Source: Ornatilinea sp.
GTDB lineage: Bacteria; Chloroflexota; Anaerolineae; Anaerolineales; Anaerolineaceae
Assembly (NCBI GenBank): GCA_018433975.1
Contig: JAHDQE010000029.1
Coordinates: 45,519-109,518 of the forward strand
Length of the DNA stretch: 64,000 nucleotides
Direction of reading: 5' to 3'
The notes below the pieces were generated by a model. The model saw nothing but the letters and a program-made list of their open reading frames with translations. It did not search any database and was not told the DNA's origin. Position 1 is the first letter of the stretch. Every line of letters begins with the position of its first letter. Position numbers and translations under genes: made by a program. Shown here piece after piece: positions 36,246 through 45,748 of the stretch.

Positions 36246-36847
36246 GGAAAATGCGTCTGATTGTCCTGATTTCCGGAAATGGTTCAAATTTACAGGCCAT
36301 TCTGGATGCCGTTCAATCCGGAGATTTGCCGGCCGAAGTATGCGCTGTCATTTCAAACAAAAAAGGTGCTTACGGATTGGAACGCGCCAGAAAAGCTGGC
36401 GTACCTGCCGTGGTAAAAGTAAAATGGAAGGATCAGGATCGCCGTGACTATGACGCTGAACTGGCCGAGCTGGTCAGGGAATACCGGCCCGATTGGATCG
36501 TGTTGGCCGGCTGGATGCGGATTTTAAGCATGTCCTTTCTGAAGCACTTTCCGGACCGCGTCATCAACCTGCATCCGGCATTGCCGGGCACATTCCCCGG
36601 GGTGAATGCCGTTCAACGTGCTTTCCAGGCCTTCCAGCAGGGAGAGATATCGCAAAGCGGCGTGATGGTACACCTGGTGCCGGACGAAGACGTGGATGCA
36701 GGTCCTTTGCTGGCACAGCGCGAAGTCGAAATCCATAAAGACGATACGGTTGAAACGTTCGAAAAAAGAATACATAATTGTGAGCATATTCTTTTGGTGG
36801 AAACCCTGAAAAATTTAGCCGCTCACATGGAGGATCAAAATGCCTAA
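36242..36847 (+). CDS. purN: Phosphoribosylglycinamide formyltransferase
   Basis: 201 residues. It transfers formyl from 10-formyl-THF to GAR. LISGNGSNLQAILDAV at the N-terminus, then INLHPALPGTFPGVNAVQRA with catalytic His, and VPDEDVDAGPLL with catalytic Asp. ATG 36242 overlaps the purDM stop and its own 3' end overlaps purH by 8 nt. This is the folate-dependent enzyme; no purT is present. Confidence 0.95.
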   Translation: MRKMRLIVLISGNGSNLQAILDAVQSGDLPAEVCAVISNKKGAYGLERARKAGVPAVVKVKWKDQDRRDYDAELAELVREYRPDWIVLAGWMRILSMSFLKHFPDRVINLHPALPGTFPGVNAVQRAFQAFQQGEISQSGVMVHLVPDEDVDAGPLLAQREVEIHKDDTVETFEKRIHNCEHILLVETLKNLAAHMEDQNA

Positions 36848-38339
36848 AGCTCTACTTTCAGTATATGATAAGACCGGATTGGTCGAATTTGCGCGTGGCC
36901 TGACGGATTTGGGATGGGAACTGCTGGCCTCGGGCGGTACGGCACGGATATTATCCCAGAACCGATTGCAGGTCACCGAAGTAGCGGATTACACCGGCTC
37001 ACCGGAAATCCTGGGTGGGCGGGTAAAAACCCTGCACCCGGCGATCCACGGCGGTTTGCTGGCGCGGGATACGCAGGAAGATTACGACCAATTAAAGAGC
37101 CTGGGCTGGTCAGCCATTGACCTGGTAGCAGTGAACTTATATCCCTTTGAAGCGACCATCGCGGTGCCGGGGGTCAGCCTGGCAGAAGCCATCGAGCAGA
37201 TTGATATCGGTGGGGTCGCGTTGATCCGGGCGGCGGCAAAAAATCACGCCCGGGTAACCCTGGTGTGCGACCCACAGGATTATGAATCGGTTCTGACAGC
37301 CTGCCAACAGGGTGAAATTCCCCTTGAAATGCGTCAGAAGCTTGCCGTGAAAGGCTTCCGGGTAACCGCGCATTATGACCGCGCCATCGGGAATTACCTG
37401 GGTGGCGCAGCCGCCGAAACCCTTACCCTGTATCCCGTCCAATCACTGCGCTACGGCGAGAACCCGCACCAGACGGCAGCCTTACTGGGCTTCAAAGCCG
37501 GTGATGGCCCCTTGGGTGGGAAAGTGCTGCACGGGAAAGAGTTATCTTACAACAACCTGCTGGACCTGGACGCAGCCTGGCGGGCCGTGGTCGGGTTTGA
37601 GGAAAACAGCATCGTGATCGTCAAACACCTCTCGCCGTGCGGCATCGCTTCGGCCAAGAAACAGGCACTGGCTTATCAGGCTGCTCTGGCAAGCGATCCG
37701 GTTTCCGCATTCGGCAGCATCGTTGCCGCCAACCGCACGCTGGAAACAGAGACGGCTGCTGAGATCAGCAAGTTGTTTGTGGAATGCGTGATCGCACCCG
37801 GTTTCGAGCCCGGCGCGTTGGAGATCCTGCAGAAAAAGAAGAATTTACGGCTGGTCGAGATGCCCGATCTGGAAGTGGAGCCCAAAGTGGAATACCGCTC
37901 AATTGTGCGCGGCATGCTGAAACAGTCCGTCGATCTCGGTGACCCGGACCAGACAAACTGGAGAGTGGTTACCCAACGCCAGCCTTCGGAAGAGGAAATG
38001 CAGTCGCTGAAGTTCGCCTGGAAAGCCTGCCAGTATGTCAAATCCAACGCAATTGTATTTGTTCAGGATAAGGCTACGGTAGGGATCGGCGGCGGGCAGC
38101 CCAACCGCGTGGACTGCGTCAAGATCGCCGCGGAACGCTCCGGTGAGAAAGCGCAGGGAGCCGTGATGGCTTCGGATGCCTTTTTCCCCTTTGCCGACTC
38201 GGTTGAAGAAGCCGCGCGGTACGGCATTAAAGCAGTGGTTCAGCCAGGCGGCTCGATACGCGACCAGGAATCCATCGATATGTGCAATAAATTAGGCCTG
38301 TGCATGGTCTTTACCGGTTATCGACATTTCCGTCATTAG
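36840..38339 (+). CDS. purH: AICAR transformylase / IMP cyclohydrolase
   Basis: 499 residues, bifunctional, last two steps to IMP. The N-terminal MGS-like cyclohydrolase domain has [35 protein letters not shown] and [12 protein letters not shown]. The C-terminal transformylase domain has [42 protein letters not shown] (Lys, His) and [10 protein letters not shown]. Overlaps purN by 8 nt. Confidence 0.96.
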   Translation: MPKALLSVYDKTGLVEFARGLTDLGWELLASGGTARILSQNRLQVTEVADYTGSPEILGGRVKTLHPAIHGGLLARDTQEDYDQLKSLGWSAIDLVAVNLYPFEATIAVPGVSLAEAIEQIDIGGVALIRAAAKNHARVTLVCDPQDYESVLTACQQGEIPLEMRQKLAVKGFRVTAHYDRAIGNYLGGAAAETLTLYPVQSLRYGENPHQTAALLGFKAGDGPLGGKVLHGKELSYNNLLDLDAAWRAVVGFEENSIVIVKHLSPCGIASAKKQALAYQAALASDPVSAFGSIVAANRTLETETAAEISKLFVECVIAPGFEPGALEILQKKKNLRLVEMPDLEVEPKVEYRSIVRGMLKQSVDLGDPDQTNWRVVTQRQPSEEEMQSLKFAWKACQYVKSNAIVFVQDKATVGIGGGQPNRVDCVKIAAERSGEKAQGAVMASDAFFPFADSVEEAARYGIKAVVQPGGSIRDQESIDMCNKLGLCMVFTGYRHFRH

Positions 38340-38371
38340 ATATCCGGGCTAAGGAAGCGAGCAACAACGAA

Positions 38372-39853
38372 ATGAATGAACATTTATTTGAAGAATCGGA
38401 ACAGTTGACTTTTGATGACGTGCTGATTGAACCCGGTTTCAGCGAAGTACTGCCCTCCCAGGTGGATGTGCGCGCCAGGTTGACCCGTGATATCCAGCTT
38501 AACGTTCCCCTGTTATCCGCAGCAATGGACACGGTCACCGAGTCCCGTCTGGCGATTGCCCTGGCGCGGGAGGGTGGAATCGGTATCATTCACCGCAATC
38601 TCTCCCCGGAAGATCAGGCCAAAGAAGTGGAGACCGTCAAGCGCTCTGAATCCGGAATGATCTCCGATCCGATCACCCTGCCCCCAACCGCCACGCTGGC
38701 CGAAGCGGAAAGCATCATGGGGCGTTTCCATATCAGCGGGTTACCGGTTATTGATCCATCCACTAACAAACTGGTTGGCATCCTGACCAACCGGGACATC
38801 CGCTTTGCCGAAGTGAGCGATATGAGCCTTCCGGTAAGCGAATTCATGACTTCCGAGCGCCTGATCACGGCAGAATTGGGCACCACGCTGGAGCAGGCGA
38901 AAAGCATTTTACAAAAATACCGCATCGAGAAACTCCCTCTGGTGGATGGAAACGGTCAGCTAAAAGGATTGATCACCGTCAAAGATATTCAGAAGAAGCA
39001 GCAATACCCAAACGCAGCCAAGGACGAGCGCGGGCGCTTATTGGTAGGAGCAGCCGTCGGTGTGGGCGCAGATCTGGAAGAACGCGCCGAACGTCTGACC
39101 GGGATGGGTGTGGATGTGATAGTCATCGACACCGCGCACGGCCATACCGCCGGTGTGATCAACGCCATACACCGCCTGAAGGCCCTCCGCCCGCATCTCC
39201 AGGTGATCGCCGGAAACGTGGTCACCGAAGCCGGCACCCTAGCACTGATCGAGGCCGGGGCGGACGCCGTTAAAATCGGGGTTGGAGCCGGCTCCATCTG
39301 CACCACACGGATTGTCTCCGGCGCGGGGATGCCGCAGCTCAGCGCAATTTACCGCTGCTCGCGGGCTGCCGCCCCTCTGGGAGTTCCGGTGATTGCGGAT
39401 GGCGGGATCAAGTACAGCGGTGAAATTGTTAAGGCGCTGGTGGCCGGCGCAGATACGGTCATGCTGGGCAGCCTGCTGGCCGGATTACAGGAATCCCCGG
39501 GGGAAGAGATCCTTTACGAAGGCAGACAGTTTAAGTCTTACCGCGGCATGGGGTCGATGGGCGCCTTACAGGGCTATGGCCGGGACCGGTATGGCACCGG
39601 ACAGGGCGGCGCCGGAAAACTGGTTCCGGAAGGCGTGGAAGGGATGGTGCCCTATAAAGGCACCCTGAGTGATTTTATCTACCAGTTAGTAGGCGGTTTA
39701 CGCTCCGGGATGGGATACGCCGGGGCGGCCAATCTGGACGACCTGCGCACAAAGACCCGTCTGATCCGGATCACCAAAGCAGGGTTGATCGAAAGCCACC
39801 CCCACGACATCACCATCACCCGCGAAGCGCCCAATTATCAGCGCGGCGAGTAA
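38372..39853 (+). CDS. guaB: IMP dehydrogenase
   Basis: 493 residues. It oxidises IMP to XMP with NAD+, the committed step to GMP. The N-terminus [18 protein letters not shown] is typical. Two CBS domains lie at about 95-210 ([32 protein letters not shown]). The catalytic loop is [19 protein letters not shown] (Cys about 308), with the flap [16 protein letters not shown] 38372 is chosen for this N-terminus; the only AAGGA is about 15 nt upstream, so initiation may depend on coupling to purH (33 nt away). It closes the operon before a strong terminator. Confidence 0.95.
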   Translation: MNEHLFEESEQLTFDDVLIEPGFSEVLPSQVDVRARLTRDIQLNVPLLSAAMDTVTESRLAIALAREGGIGIIHRNLSPEDQAKEVETVKRSESGMISDPITLPPTATLAEAESIMGRFHISGLPVIDPSTNKLVGILTNRDIRFAEVSDMSLPVSEFMTSERLITAELGTTLEQAKSILQKYRIEKLPLVDGNGQLKGLITVKDIQKKQQYPNAAKDERGRLLVGAAVGVGADLEERAERLTGMGVDVIVIDTAHGHTAGVINAIHRLKALRPHLQVIAGNVVTEAGTLALIEAGADAVKIGVGAGSICTTRIVSGAGMPQLSAIYRCSRAAAPLGVPVIADGGIKYSGEIVKALVAGADTVMLGSLLAGLQESPGEEILYEGRQFKSYRGMGSMGALQGYGRDRYGTGQGGAGKLVPEGVEGMVPYKGTLSDFIYQLVGGLRSGMGYAGAANLDDLRTKTRLIRITKAGLIESHPHDITITREAPNYQRGE

Positions 39854-39871
39854 AGTATTATTCAAAAAATT

Positions 39872-39914
39872 AAAGTCCTGCTCCTTTCCTCAAAAGGTAG
39901 AGCAGGACTTTTTA
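39872..39914 (+). terminator. Terminator of the purine operon
   Basis: Arms AAAGTCCTGCTC and GAGCAGGACTTT (39872-39883, 39900-39911) enclose a 16-nt loop and are followed by TTTA. It stops guaB read-through and also faces the convergent zinc-ribbon gene. Confidence 0.85.
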
Positions 39915-39933
39915 TTTAATTTTCGATGTGCAA

Positions 39934-40575
39934 TTAAATCTTGTGTCCGCACTCGGCACAGAACTTCGCTTTGGGCTGAAGTTTTGCCCCGCATTCCGGA
40001 CAGTTAGTGTCTTCCAGCTTCGTGCCGCAGTTCGGGCAGAATTTGGCATTGGTCGCCAGCGGTTCGCCGCATTCCGGACAGGAAGCCCGGATCGTTTTCC
40101 GCCAGTTCGATTCGGATAATTTCTTATCCTCTTCCGACATCTTGGCATGCGCCCAGACCTCTTCCACTGAACGGGAAGCCTGAGCCGCGCTCATCTCCAC
40201 TCCCAGATCCGGCGCGCATTCTTTACACAGACCGCGTTTGTGGTTCCAGCATTGCTCCACACACACCCAGGATTGACAACGCGGGCACTGCTTAAAATCA
40301 CCTTTGATCTGTTCTACCGCACCTTCAAACGCCTCATCATGAGATTTTTCCCAGGCAGCGGAATGCACCCGGTCGCTTAAAGTGGAAGCCGCACCAAAAA
40401 TGCCCCCCAGCAGATTGTTGGCCGTATCCATCACTCCCGCGATATTGCCGGTCACCGAGGGTCTGAATTGGGTCCGGTAGCCTGAACCGCAACGATCACA
40501 AAAGAATTCGAATTGAAACCCCCGATCTGTGCTCAGATCACTGTAGTTTCTGACAAATACAATTTTTTTGCTCAT
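39934..40575 (-). CDS. Zinc-ribbon protein of unknown function
   Basis: 213 residues. Three kinds of zinc site are visible: FFCDRCGSGY near residue 25, a central CPRCQSWVC...CWNHKRGLCKEC (about 94-120), and two C-terminal double-zinc ribbons (SCPECGEPLATNAKFCPNCG; NCPECGAKLQPKAKFCAECG). A Gly/Ala-rich amphipathic stretch (NLLGGIFGAASTLSDRV) may bind membrane or protein. ATG 40575 is preferred because TGAGGA lies upstream. Such proteins are usually adaptors; partner and role are unknown. Confidence 0.75.
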   Translation of the reverse strand: MSKKIVFVRNYSDLSTDRGFQFEFFCDRCGSGYRTQFRPSVTGNIAGVMDTANNLLGGIFGAASTLSDRVHSAAWEKSHDEAFEGAVEQIKGDFKQCPRCQSWVCVEQCWNHKRGLCKECAPDLGVEMSAAQASRSVEEVWAHAKMSEEDKKLSESNWRKTIRASCPECGEPLATNAKFCPNCGTKLEDTNCPECGAKLQPKAKFCAECGHKI

Positions 40576-40842
40576 AGAAAATTCCTCATTGTTCATAAGT
40601 TTTCAAACTGTTTGGTGATTTCTTCTATGACATTAATAGCTCCACATCAATAAAATTGCAAGCGGTTTTCAGACCAGTTTTTTTGATTCTGAAAAACCCT
40701 ATTTTGGATAACTCATTTTGTGATCGGGTTTCATACCGAGCTTTTCATTCTACAGTATGACTCCAAAAATGTATTGTCCAAACGATCCCATTCAGTTGTA
40801 AAATAGAATTCCTTGCAGCCAGCCTTCAACTTTGGAGAGAAA

Positions 40843-41679
40843 ATGTTAACTTCATCCGAATTAAAAACCAGACTCCGGGAGCTTTCTCAAAAGACAGACC
40901 GCATCCCCCCATCCGGTGAACTCCCTCAGCTCTTAGAAGCCATGACCACACACCTCGGCAGCCCAGACCCGGAACTGCGGGACGAGTTGATTTACTTTAC
41001 TTTTGCAAAATGGATTCCCAAAGATGTGTTGTTGACCACACAACTCAAACAGCTTTTAACCACGGTGCTGGATGAGCAACATTTGTTTTACCGGATCGGC
41101 GAAAATGGCACAGATTCGGTATTCACCCGTTCTTTTTCCATTCTCCTGCTGCCATTAATTGTCTATGCGCATTTACAGCATCCCTATCTCTCAACGGCTG
41201 AAATCTTCAAAATCAAAACCGGATTGTTGCAATATGTCCGGGATGAAAAAGATCGCCGCGGATATGTGGAACCTCAGGGGTGGGCGCATACGGTTGCCCA
41301 TACGGCCGATGCCATCGACGAGCTGGCAAAGTGCAGGGAGCTGAACGCCGCGGATCTGCGGGATTTGCTGGGAGCGATATCCACCCTCCTGAATGAGCCA
41401 CACCGGGTCTATGCTTTTGAAGAGGACGAACGCTTGAGTGTGGCTTCGGTCACCATCCTCCAACGGCAGCTTCTGGAACCGGCAGATTGGGAAATCTGGC
41501 TGGAAAGCCTGCTCTCGTTGATCGAAGAAGCCCAACCCATCCTGCCCGCCCATCACCTGAGGGTCAACATCAAACACTTCCTGCGCAGCTTCTACTTCCG
41601 CCTCCGCAGACCGGAGAACGCAGAAATGCCGGATCAAGACAGCCTGGAGAAAATTCTCTCACAACTGGTGCGTTTCTGA
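40843..41679 (+). CDS. DUF2785 family protein
   Basis: 278 residues, alpha-helical and soluble. The signature GYVEPQGWAHTVAHTADAIDELAKC (about 140-164, shown here only as GWAHTVAHTADA) is the conserved centre of DUF2785, a family with no known activity. ATG 40843 follows GGAGAG. It lies 60 nt upstream of comM in the same direction, but comM has its own promoter. Confidence 0.8.
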   Translation: MLTSSELKTRLRELSQKTDRIPPSGELPQLLEAMTTHLGSPDPELRDELIYFTFAKWIPKDVLLTTQLKQLLTTVLDEQHLFYRIGENGTDSVFTRSFSILLLPLIVYAHLQHPYLSTAEIFKIKTGLLQYVRDEKDRRGYVEPQGWAHTVAHTADAIDELAKCRELNAADLRDLLGAISTLLNEPHRVYAFEEDERLSVASVTILQRQLLEPADWEIWLESLLSLIEEAQPILPAHHLRVNIKHFLRSFYFRLRRPENAEMPDQDSLEKILSQLVRF

Positions 41680-41704
41680 AGTGAGAAAAAAGCCGAAATC
41701 CCGT

Positions 41705-41733
41705 TTGACTTTTCAAGGAACCGAATCTAAACT
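41705..41733 (+). promoter_or_regulatory. Promoter of comM, leaderless geometry
   Basis: -35 TTGACT (41705-41710), exactly 17 nt, -10 TAAACT (41728-41733). The comM ATG follows after only 6 nt (AGAACC), so the expected transcription start is at or next to the A of ATG. There is no Shine-Dalgarno. Confidence 0.75.
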
Positions 41734-41739
41734 AGAACC

Positions 41740-43278
41740 ATGCTTGCGAACATCAAAGCCTGCGCGGTGATCGGATTGGAAGGGAGAATCATTGAGGTCG
41801 AAGTCGATTTCTCTCAGGGTTTGCCGTCGATGGTTATTGTGGGGCTGCCCGATGCCGCCGTGCAGGAGAGCCGCGAGCGCGTGCAATCTGCCATCAAAAA
41901 CGCCGGCCTGATGTACCCCCGCAAGCGGGTTACCGTCAACCTGGCCCCCGCCTCGGTCCGCAAGGAAGGGCCTTCTTACGACCTGCCCATTGCTCTGGGG
42001 GTGCTGGTGGCCGGAGAGCAAATCCCCCCGGAAGCCCTTGAAGATACCCTGGTAATCGGCGAGCTGTCGCTGGACGGCAGCCTGCGCCATGTGCGAGGCG
42101 TGCTGCCGATGGCCGCCACTGCCCGCGAGAACGGCTTCCAACGCATTATTGTCCCCACCGAGGACGCCAATGAAGCCTCCCTGATCCCCGGCCTGGAAGT
42201 GCTCCCGGCCGCTTCGTTGAATGAGTTGTACCTGCACCTGACCGGGATGGAGCAAATCACTCCGCATCCTCCCAACGAAGTGGAACCGCAGGAACTCACC
42301 ATCCAGACCGACTTTCAGGAGATCAAAGGGCAGGAGCACGTCAAGCGTGCCCTGGAAGTGGCCGCTGCGGGCGGTCATAACGTGCTCATGATCGGGCCGC
42401 CCGGCTCGGGGAAGACCCTGCTGGCGCGCGCGCTGCCCGCCATCCTGCCCCGCATGACGATTGACGAAGCGCTGGATGTGACCCGCATTTATTCGGTCTC
42501 CGACCAGCTTCCTCCGGGAGTGCCCCTTATCCAGAACCGGCCTTTCCGCGCACCGCACCATACCATCTCGCATGCCGGGCTGGTGGGCGGCGGCAACTGG
42601 CCGCACCCCGGCGAGGTCTCTCTGGCCCACCGCGGTGTGCTGTTCCTCGACGAGCTGCCCGAGTTCGGCACGCGCGTTCTGGAAGTCCTGCGCCAGCCGA
42701 TTGAAGATAAGACCGTCACCATCAGCCGCGCCCAGGGTTCGCTGACCTTCCCGGCCAACTTCATGCTGGTGGCCGCCATGAACCCCTGCCCGTGCGGCTT
42801 TTACGGCGACCCGGTCAAGCCCTGCACCTGTGCCCCCTCCACCGTCACCCGCTACCAGAAGCGCATCTCCGGCCCACTGCTGGACCGCATTGACATTCAC
42901 ATCCAGGTGCCGCGGGTGGAATATGACAAGCTCAGTGACGACCGCCTGGGAGAACCCTCTCAGGTCATCCAGAGCCGGGTGGAAACCGCGCGGGAGCTCC
43001 AGCGGCGGCGCTTCCTGAAAGACGAGCTGCCCTTCCCCAACGCCATCACCTGCAACGCCGATATGCGCCCGGCCGAACTGCGACAGTTCTGCGAGCTGGA
43101 CGACACCAGCCGCAAACTGATGCGCTCGGCGATGAGCCAGCTCCAGCTCTCCGCCCGGGCTTACCACCGCATCCTCAAACTCTCCCGCACCATCGCCGAT
43201 CTGGCCGGCTCCGAGACCATCCAGCCCACCCACCTGGCCGAAGCCCTGCAGTACCGGCCACGCATGGATGTGATGTAA
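41740..43278 (+). CDS. comM: ComM/YifB-family Mg-chelatase-like AAA+ ATPase
   Basis: 512 residues, full length. An N-terminal Lon-like ChlI domain (about 1-170, GLPSMVIVGLPDAAVQESRE) is followed by an AAA+ module with Walker A MIGPPGSGKTLLARA (about 217-231), Walker B GVLFLDELPEF, and CPCGFYGDP, then a Mg_chelatase_C domain ending LAEALQYRPRMDVM. ComM is a hexameric branch-migration helicase that helps integrate donor DNA in natural transformation. Decayed fragments of the 3' part of this gene occur several times at 48.6-53.3 kb. Confidence 0.95.
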   Translation: MLANIKACAVIGLEGRIIEVEVDFSQGLPSMVIVGLPDAAVQESRERVQSAIKNAGLMYPRKRVTVNLAPASVRKEGPSYDLPIALGVLVAGEQIPPEALEDTLVIGELSLDGSLRHVRGVLPMAATARENGFQRIIVPTEDANEASLIPGLEVLPAASLNELYLHLTGMEQITPHPPNEVEPQELTIQTDFQEIKGQEHVKRALEVAAAGGHNVLMIGPPGSGKTLLARALPAILPRMTIDEALDVTRIYSVSDQLPPGVPLIQNRPFRAPHHTISHAGLVGGGNWPHPGEVSLAHRGVLFLDELPEFGTRVLEVLRQPIEDKTVTISRAQGSLTFPANFMLVAAMNPCPCGFYGDPVKPCTCAPSTVTRYQKRISGPLLDRIDIHIQVPRVEYDKLSDDRLGEPSQVIQSRVETARELQRRRFLKDELPFPNAITCNADMRPAELRQFCELDDTSRKLMRSAMSQLQLSARAYHRILKLSRTIADLAGSETIQPTHLAEALQYRPRMDVM

Positions 43279-43470
43279 AAGTTACGCAAAGAGTTTTTAT
43301 CCGCCCCTTATATCTTTAAAGAAAAACCAGGGTAATCTTATAAAGTAGTAAAAGTGCTCACCGGTACGATATTACAAGAAATTCAACACCTGCAGCGGTC
43401 ACAAATCAGCCCCCTTATCATTCCACAAATTTTACTTCACTACAACGTTGATTCTTTTTATAAACAACGG

Positions 43471-43523
43471 TCTGGTGCCTGATCAAGGATCGTTCAACAA
43501 CACTCCCTTAATTAAGCACCAGA
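43471..43523. terminator. Long hairpin between comM and the NmrA-like gene
   Basis: Outer arms TCTGGTGC and GCACCAGA are perfect. Inward, CTGATCAAGG pairs imperfectly with CCCTTAATTAA. It sits between convergent genes and likely terminates both. The remaining 43279-43470 is AT-rich with no gene seen. Confidence 0.5.
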
Positions 43524-43558
43524 CATATTTTATTGAAAAGCATAACCTGATCTTGTGA

Positions 43559-44287
43559 TTACACCGGCACCTCATTGTAAATGACGGGCATTTGCCCCTT
43601 CCACTTCTGCCAGATAGGATCTTCGGTGATCAGATCGGCCATAAAGTGCCCCACGTTGATCCGGCTGGTCTGTCCCGGGTCAAAGATTGCACTTCGAATG
43701 GGCGAGAGATGCACTCCATAAGCGGTGACTTCATCCTCATCAATCAAGGAATCCGGCCGGACCACAACCCACTCAATCTCTTTATCTTTTGGACCAATTT
43801 TGCTCCTCAGGTAGTCCGCAGCCTGCTCATTATCGACATGAGGGGGCAATAGAAGACGCAGCAATCCAAGAACGATTTTTTGGGCAAAGGAAACCGGTTC
43901 ATTGAGATCCCGATTGCGGTTACCGACAGTATTCATCAGCACAAATTTAGTGGGTTTCTCAGGTCTGTTTGCCCGGATGGCATCACTTAACCGGCGAACC
44001 GCATCAGTTACGAGTTTTCGCGGATGACCATAAAGACCCTTCAAATCCATGTTGTGCCCCAGGCAGGATGCTACCGCATCGCATCCTTTAACATAGCGGG
44101 CTAATTCAGTGTCACTCAGATCCAGAATGCTGGCCTGGATTACCGTCAAATTGTCATGATTCCTGAGGTTTGCGGGCAGCTTTTCAGGTGTTCGAACAAT
44201 CGCCTTGACCAATTGTCCACGATTAAGGAGTTCTTCTGTGAGCAGCCGGCCCGTTGCTCCACTTGCTCCGGCAATAAGGATGTTCAT
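43559..44287 (-). CDS. NAD(P)-binding NmrA/SDR-like protein
   Basis: About 242 residues. N-terminal MNILIAGASGATGRLLTEEL is an atypical-SDR Rossmann motif (GASGATG), followed by KAIVRTPEKLP, CDAVASCLGH and KFVLMNTVGNRN. There is no canonical YxxxK, so it is probably an NAD(P)H-binding reductase or redox sensor of the NmrA/YwnB group. ATG 44287 follows GGAGAAAGAA. It is 26 nt after the DUF4386 gene. Confidence 0.85.
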   Translation of the reverse strand: MNILIAGASGATGRLLTEELLNRGQLVKAIVRTPEKLPANLRNHDNLTVIQASILDLSDTELARYVKGCDAVASCLGHNMDLKGLYGHPRKLVTDAVRRLSDAIRANRPEKPTKFVLMNTVGNRNRDLNEPVSFAQKIVLGLLRLLLPPHVDNEQAADYLRSKIGPKDKEIEWVVVRPDSLIDEDEVTAYGVHLSPIRSAIFDPGQTSRINVGHFMADLITEDPIWQKWKGQMPVIYNEVPV

Positions 44288-44313
44288 TTCTTTCTCCATT
44301 CGATTCAACCGGC

Positions 44314-45027
44314 TCAGGCCGATTCAAGAGCACGTTTTTTCCACGCTTCGACATTCACACCTTTAATCAAAAGCCAAAAGGTTATCAACATTTCTCCAAG
44401 GAAAGTAAATTCACTGAAAGTAATGCCGAAGTCGGGAACAAAAAAGAATATAAAAGAATCTACCAGATAACCAAAACATGCGACGATCAATAAAGCCCCG
44501 ATAATTTTGGGCAGGAAACCGGATTTGAAAACTAAATAACCCATGGGGAATAACCAGAGTCCCCAAAATATCTGAGCGATAAAAATTCCGGCCTGGTGTA
44601 AATCAAGGAACAGGGCTATAAGAGTCCGAATCTGCTCTGAGGTAAAAAACGTCAGGAAGTCTGCGCCGTTCAAAAGCAGCAGGACGGCAAATTGATTGAG
44701 TTCATTGAGCATTGCAATCGGCACAGCGACTAAAATGAACACGACCATGAGCACCGCATGGTTTTTATTGACCGGTTTGAGTACTTTGTACATATAAAGA
44801 ACCACAAATATCTGAACGATCTGGGTGAGCAGAGCAATCACAATACTGGTGCGGAATAGAGTCTGATTAGCCAGGATATTGTTGACCGTTGCAGCCATAT
44901 CTCCGGGCACAAAAAGAGTTTTAGGAACATACAGCATCCCAAATATTCCAAGGGGGATCATAAGCATATACAGGAAACCTGTAGTTCTTGCAGTCTTTAA
45001 GATTGTTGTTTTTTCTTGAGTAACCAT
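44314..45027 (-). CDS. DUF4386 family membrane protein
   Basis: 237 residues with six or seven hydrophobic helices. TTGFLYMLMIPLGIFGMLY, then LHQAGIFIAQIFWGLWLFPMGYLVFKSGFLPKIIGALL, is the DUF4386 signature. The function is unknown; such genes often accompany stress or redox genes, as here with the NmrA-like gene just downstream. RBS GGAGAAAACG lies upstream of the start. Confidence 0.82.
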   Translation of the reverse strand: MVTQEKTTILKTARTTGFLYMLMIPLGIFGMLYVPKTLFVPGDMAATVNNILANQTLFRTSIVIALLTQIVQIFVVLYMYKVLKPVNKNHAVLMVVFILVAVPIAMLNELNQFAVLLLLNGADFLTFFTSEQIRTLIALFLDLHQAGIFIAQIFWGLWLFPMGYLVFKSGFLPKIIGALLIVACFGYLVDSFIFFFVPDFGITFSEFTFLGEMLITFWLLIKGVNVEAWKKRALESA

Positions 45028-45091
45028 CGTTTTCTCCTTCGTTTGAATAATATTGATAAATTAAGTTAAGTCGTGAAACTTATTTTGTTGA

Positions 45092-45289
45092 TTAAACATC
45101 CAGCTTCTTTAGCTCTTTTACACTCACCCTTGACAGCAGTGAAAAGGGAATGAACCACAGAGCAATCCATAAAAATGTTACGATTTGCTCGTATTCTGAT
45201 CCGTCCAAAAAGGAAGTTGTAAAGATCATTACAACTGCAAAGATTATTGAAATTCCAATGTTAAGGAATGTTGCTTTTTTAAGACTCAT
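45092..45289 (-). CDS. Small two-helix membrane protein
   Basis: 65 residues: helix 1 FLNIGISIIFAVVMIFTTSF, helix 2 IVTFLWIALWFIPFSLLSRV, and a short charged tail (KELKKLDV). AAGGAGAGTT precedes ATG. It is unrecognised. It lies 64 nt upstream of the DUF4386 gene on the same strand and 18 nt downstream of the next small gene, so the four may form one transcript. Confidence 0.6.
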   Translation of the reverse strand: MSLKKATFLNIGISIIFAVVMIFTTSFLDGSEYEQIVTFLWIALWFIPFSLLSRVSVKELKKLDV

Positions 45290-45307
45290 TAACTCTCCTT
45301 GAATAAC

Positions 45308-45523
45308 TCATTTTGTTTGAGAATGCACTGAAATCAGGGTTAATCCCAAATTTCTGATTTTTTTAAACACGCCGTGCAACGCGGCCTGATCTGCAACCAC
45401 ACCGCTTAAAATCGTGTTCCCGTCATCCGTCAGGCTGATGGTAAAACCATCGAACCAATCCTGCCAGCGGGCATCTAAATGGCCTTTGATTTTGATATGG
45501 TATTGGGTGTTTTCGTTTGTCAT
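45308..45523 (-). CDS. Small conserved protein found near regulators
   Basis: 71 residues: YHIKIKGHLDARWQDWFDGF, then DGNTILSGVVADQAALHGVFKKIRNLGLTLISV. I recall close relatives (WFDG--I--DG-T-L-G-VVDQAALHG-L-K-RDLGL-L-SV) in Actinobacteria and Chloroflexota, often next to LuxR-type regulators or transporters. No biochemical role is known to me. ATG 45523 is chosen because the longer frame's N-terminus lacks this pattern. Confidence 0.75.
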   Translation of the reverse strand: MTNENTQYHIKIKGHLDARWQDWFDGFTISLTDDGNTILSGVVADQAALHGVFKKIRNLGLTLISVHSQTK

Positions 45524-45748
45524 GTTCCTAATATAAACGAATGGGTGCGATAAGTCCCCACAAGAAACTGTGGTATTTGGGATCAAAAAACTGTAGTCCA
45601 GGAGAGGATAAACTGTAGGAGGGGCTTTGTTGAAATGGATGAAAAACCGGGTGATGCACGCATGATTTCAACTTGCGTGCCAAAAATTAACAGATTCCTG
45701 GAGCAGGCATCCCCCCGTTCACATCGCGGGTCTACCCGAGTGGGGCAC

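Noticed and set aside
35340..36287. 315-residue open frame antisense to purDM
   Set aside because: The PurM domain on the plus strand is unmistakable; the antisense frame has no recognisable domain.
41713..43233. 506-residue open frame antisense to comM
   Set aside because: It lies opposite a full-length, motif-complete comM. Its product is low-complexity (His/Gly/Gln/Asp-rich), as expected for the antisense of a GC-rich gene.
45629..45680. Overlapping inverted repeats (GTTGAAAT/ATTTCAAC; GCACGCA/TGCGTGC) after the MalT-like gene
   Set aside because: They could form a terminator, but there is no adjacent T-tract and the two stems exclude each other. Not strong enough to list as a feature.
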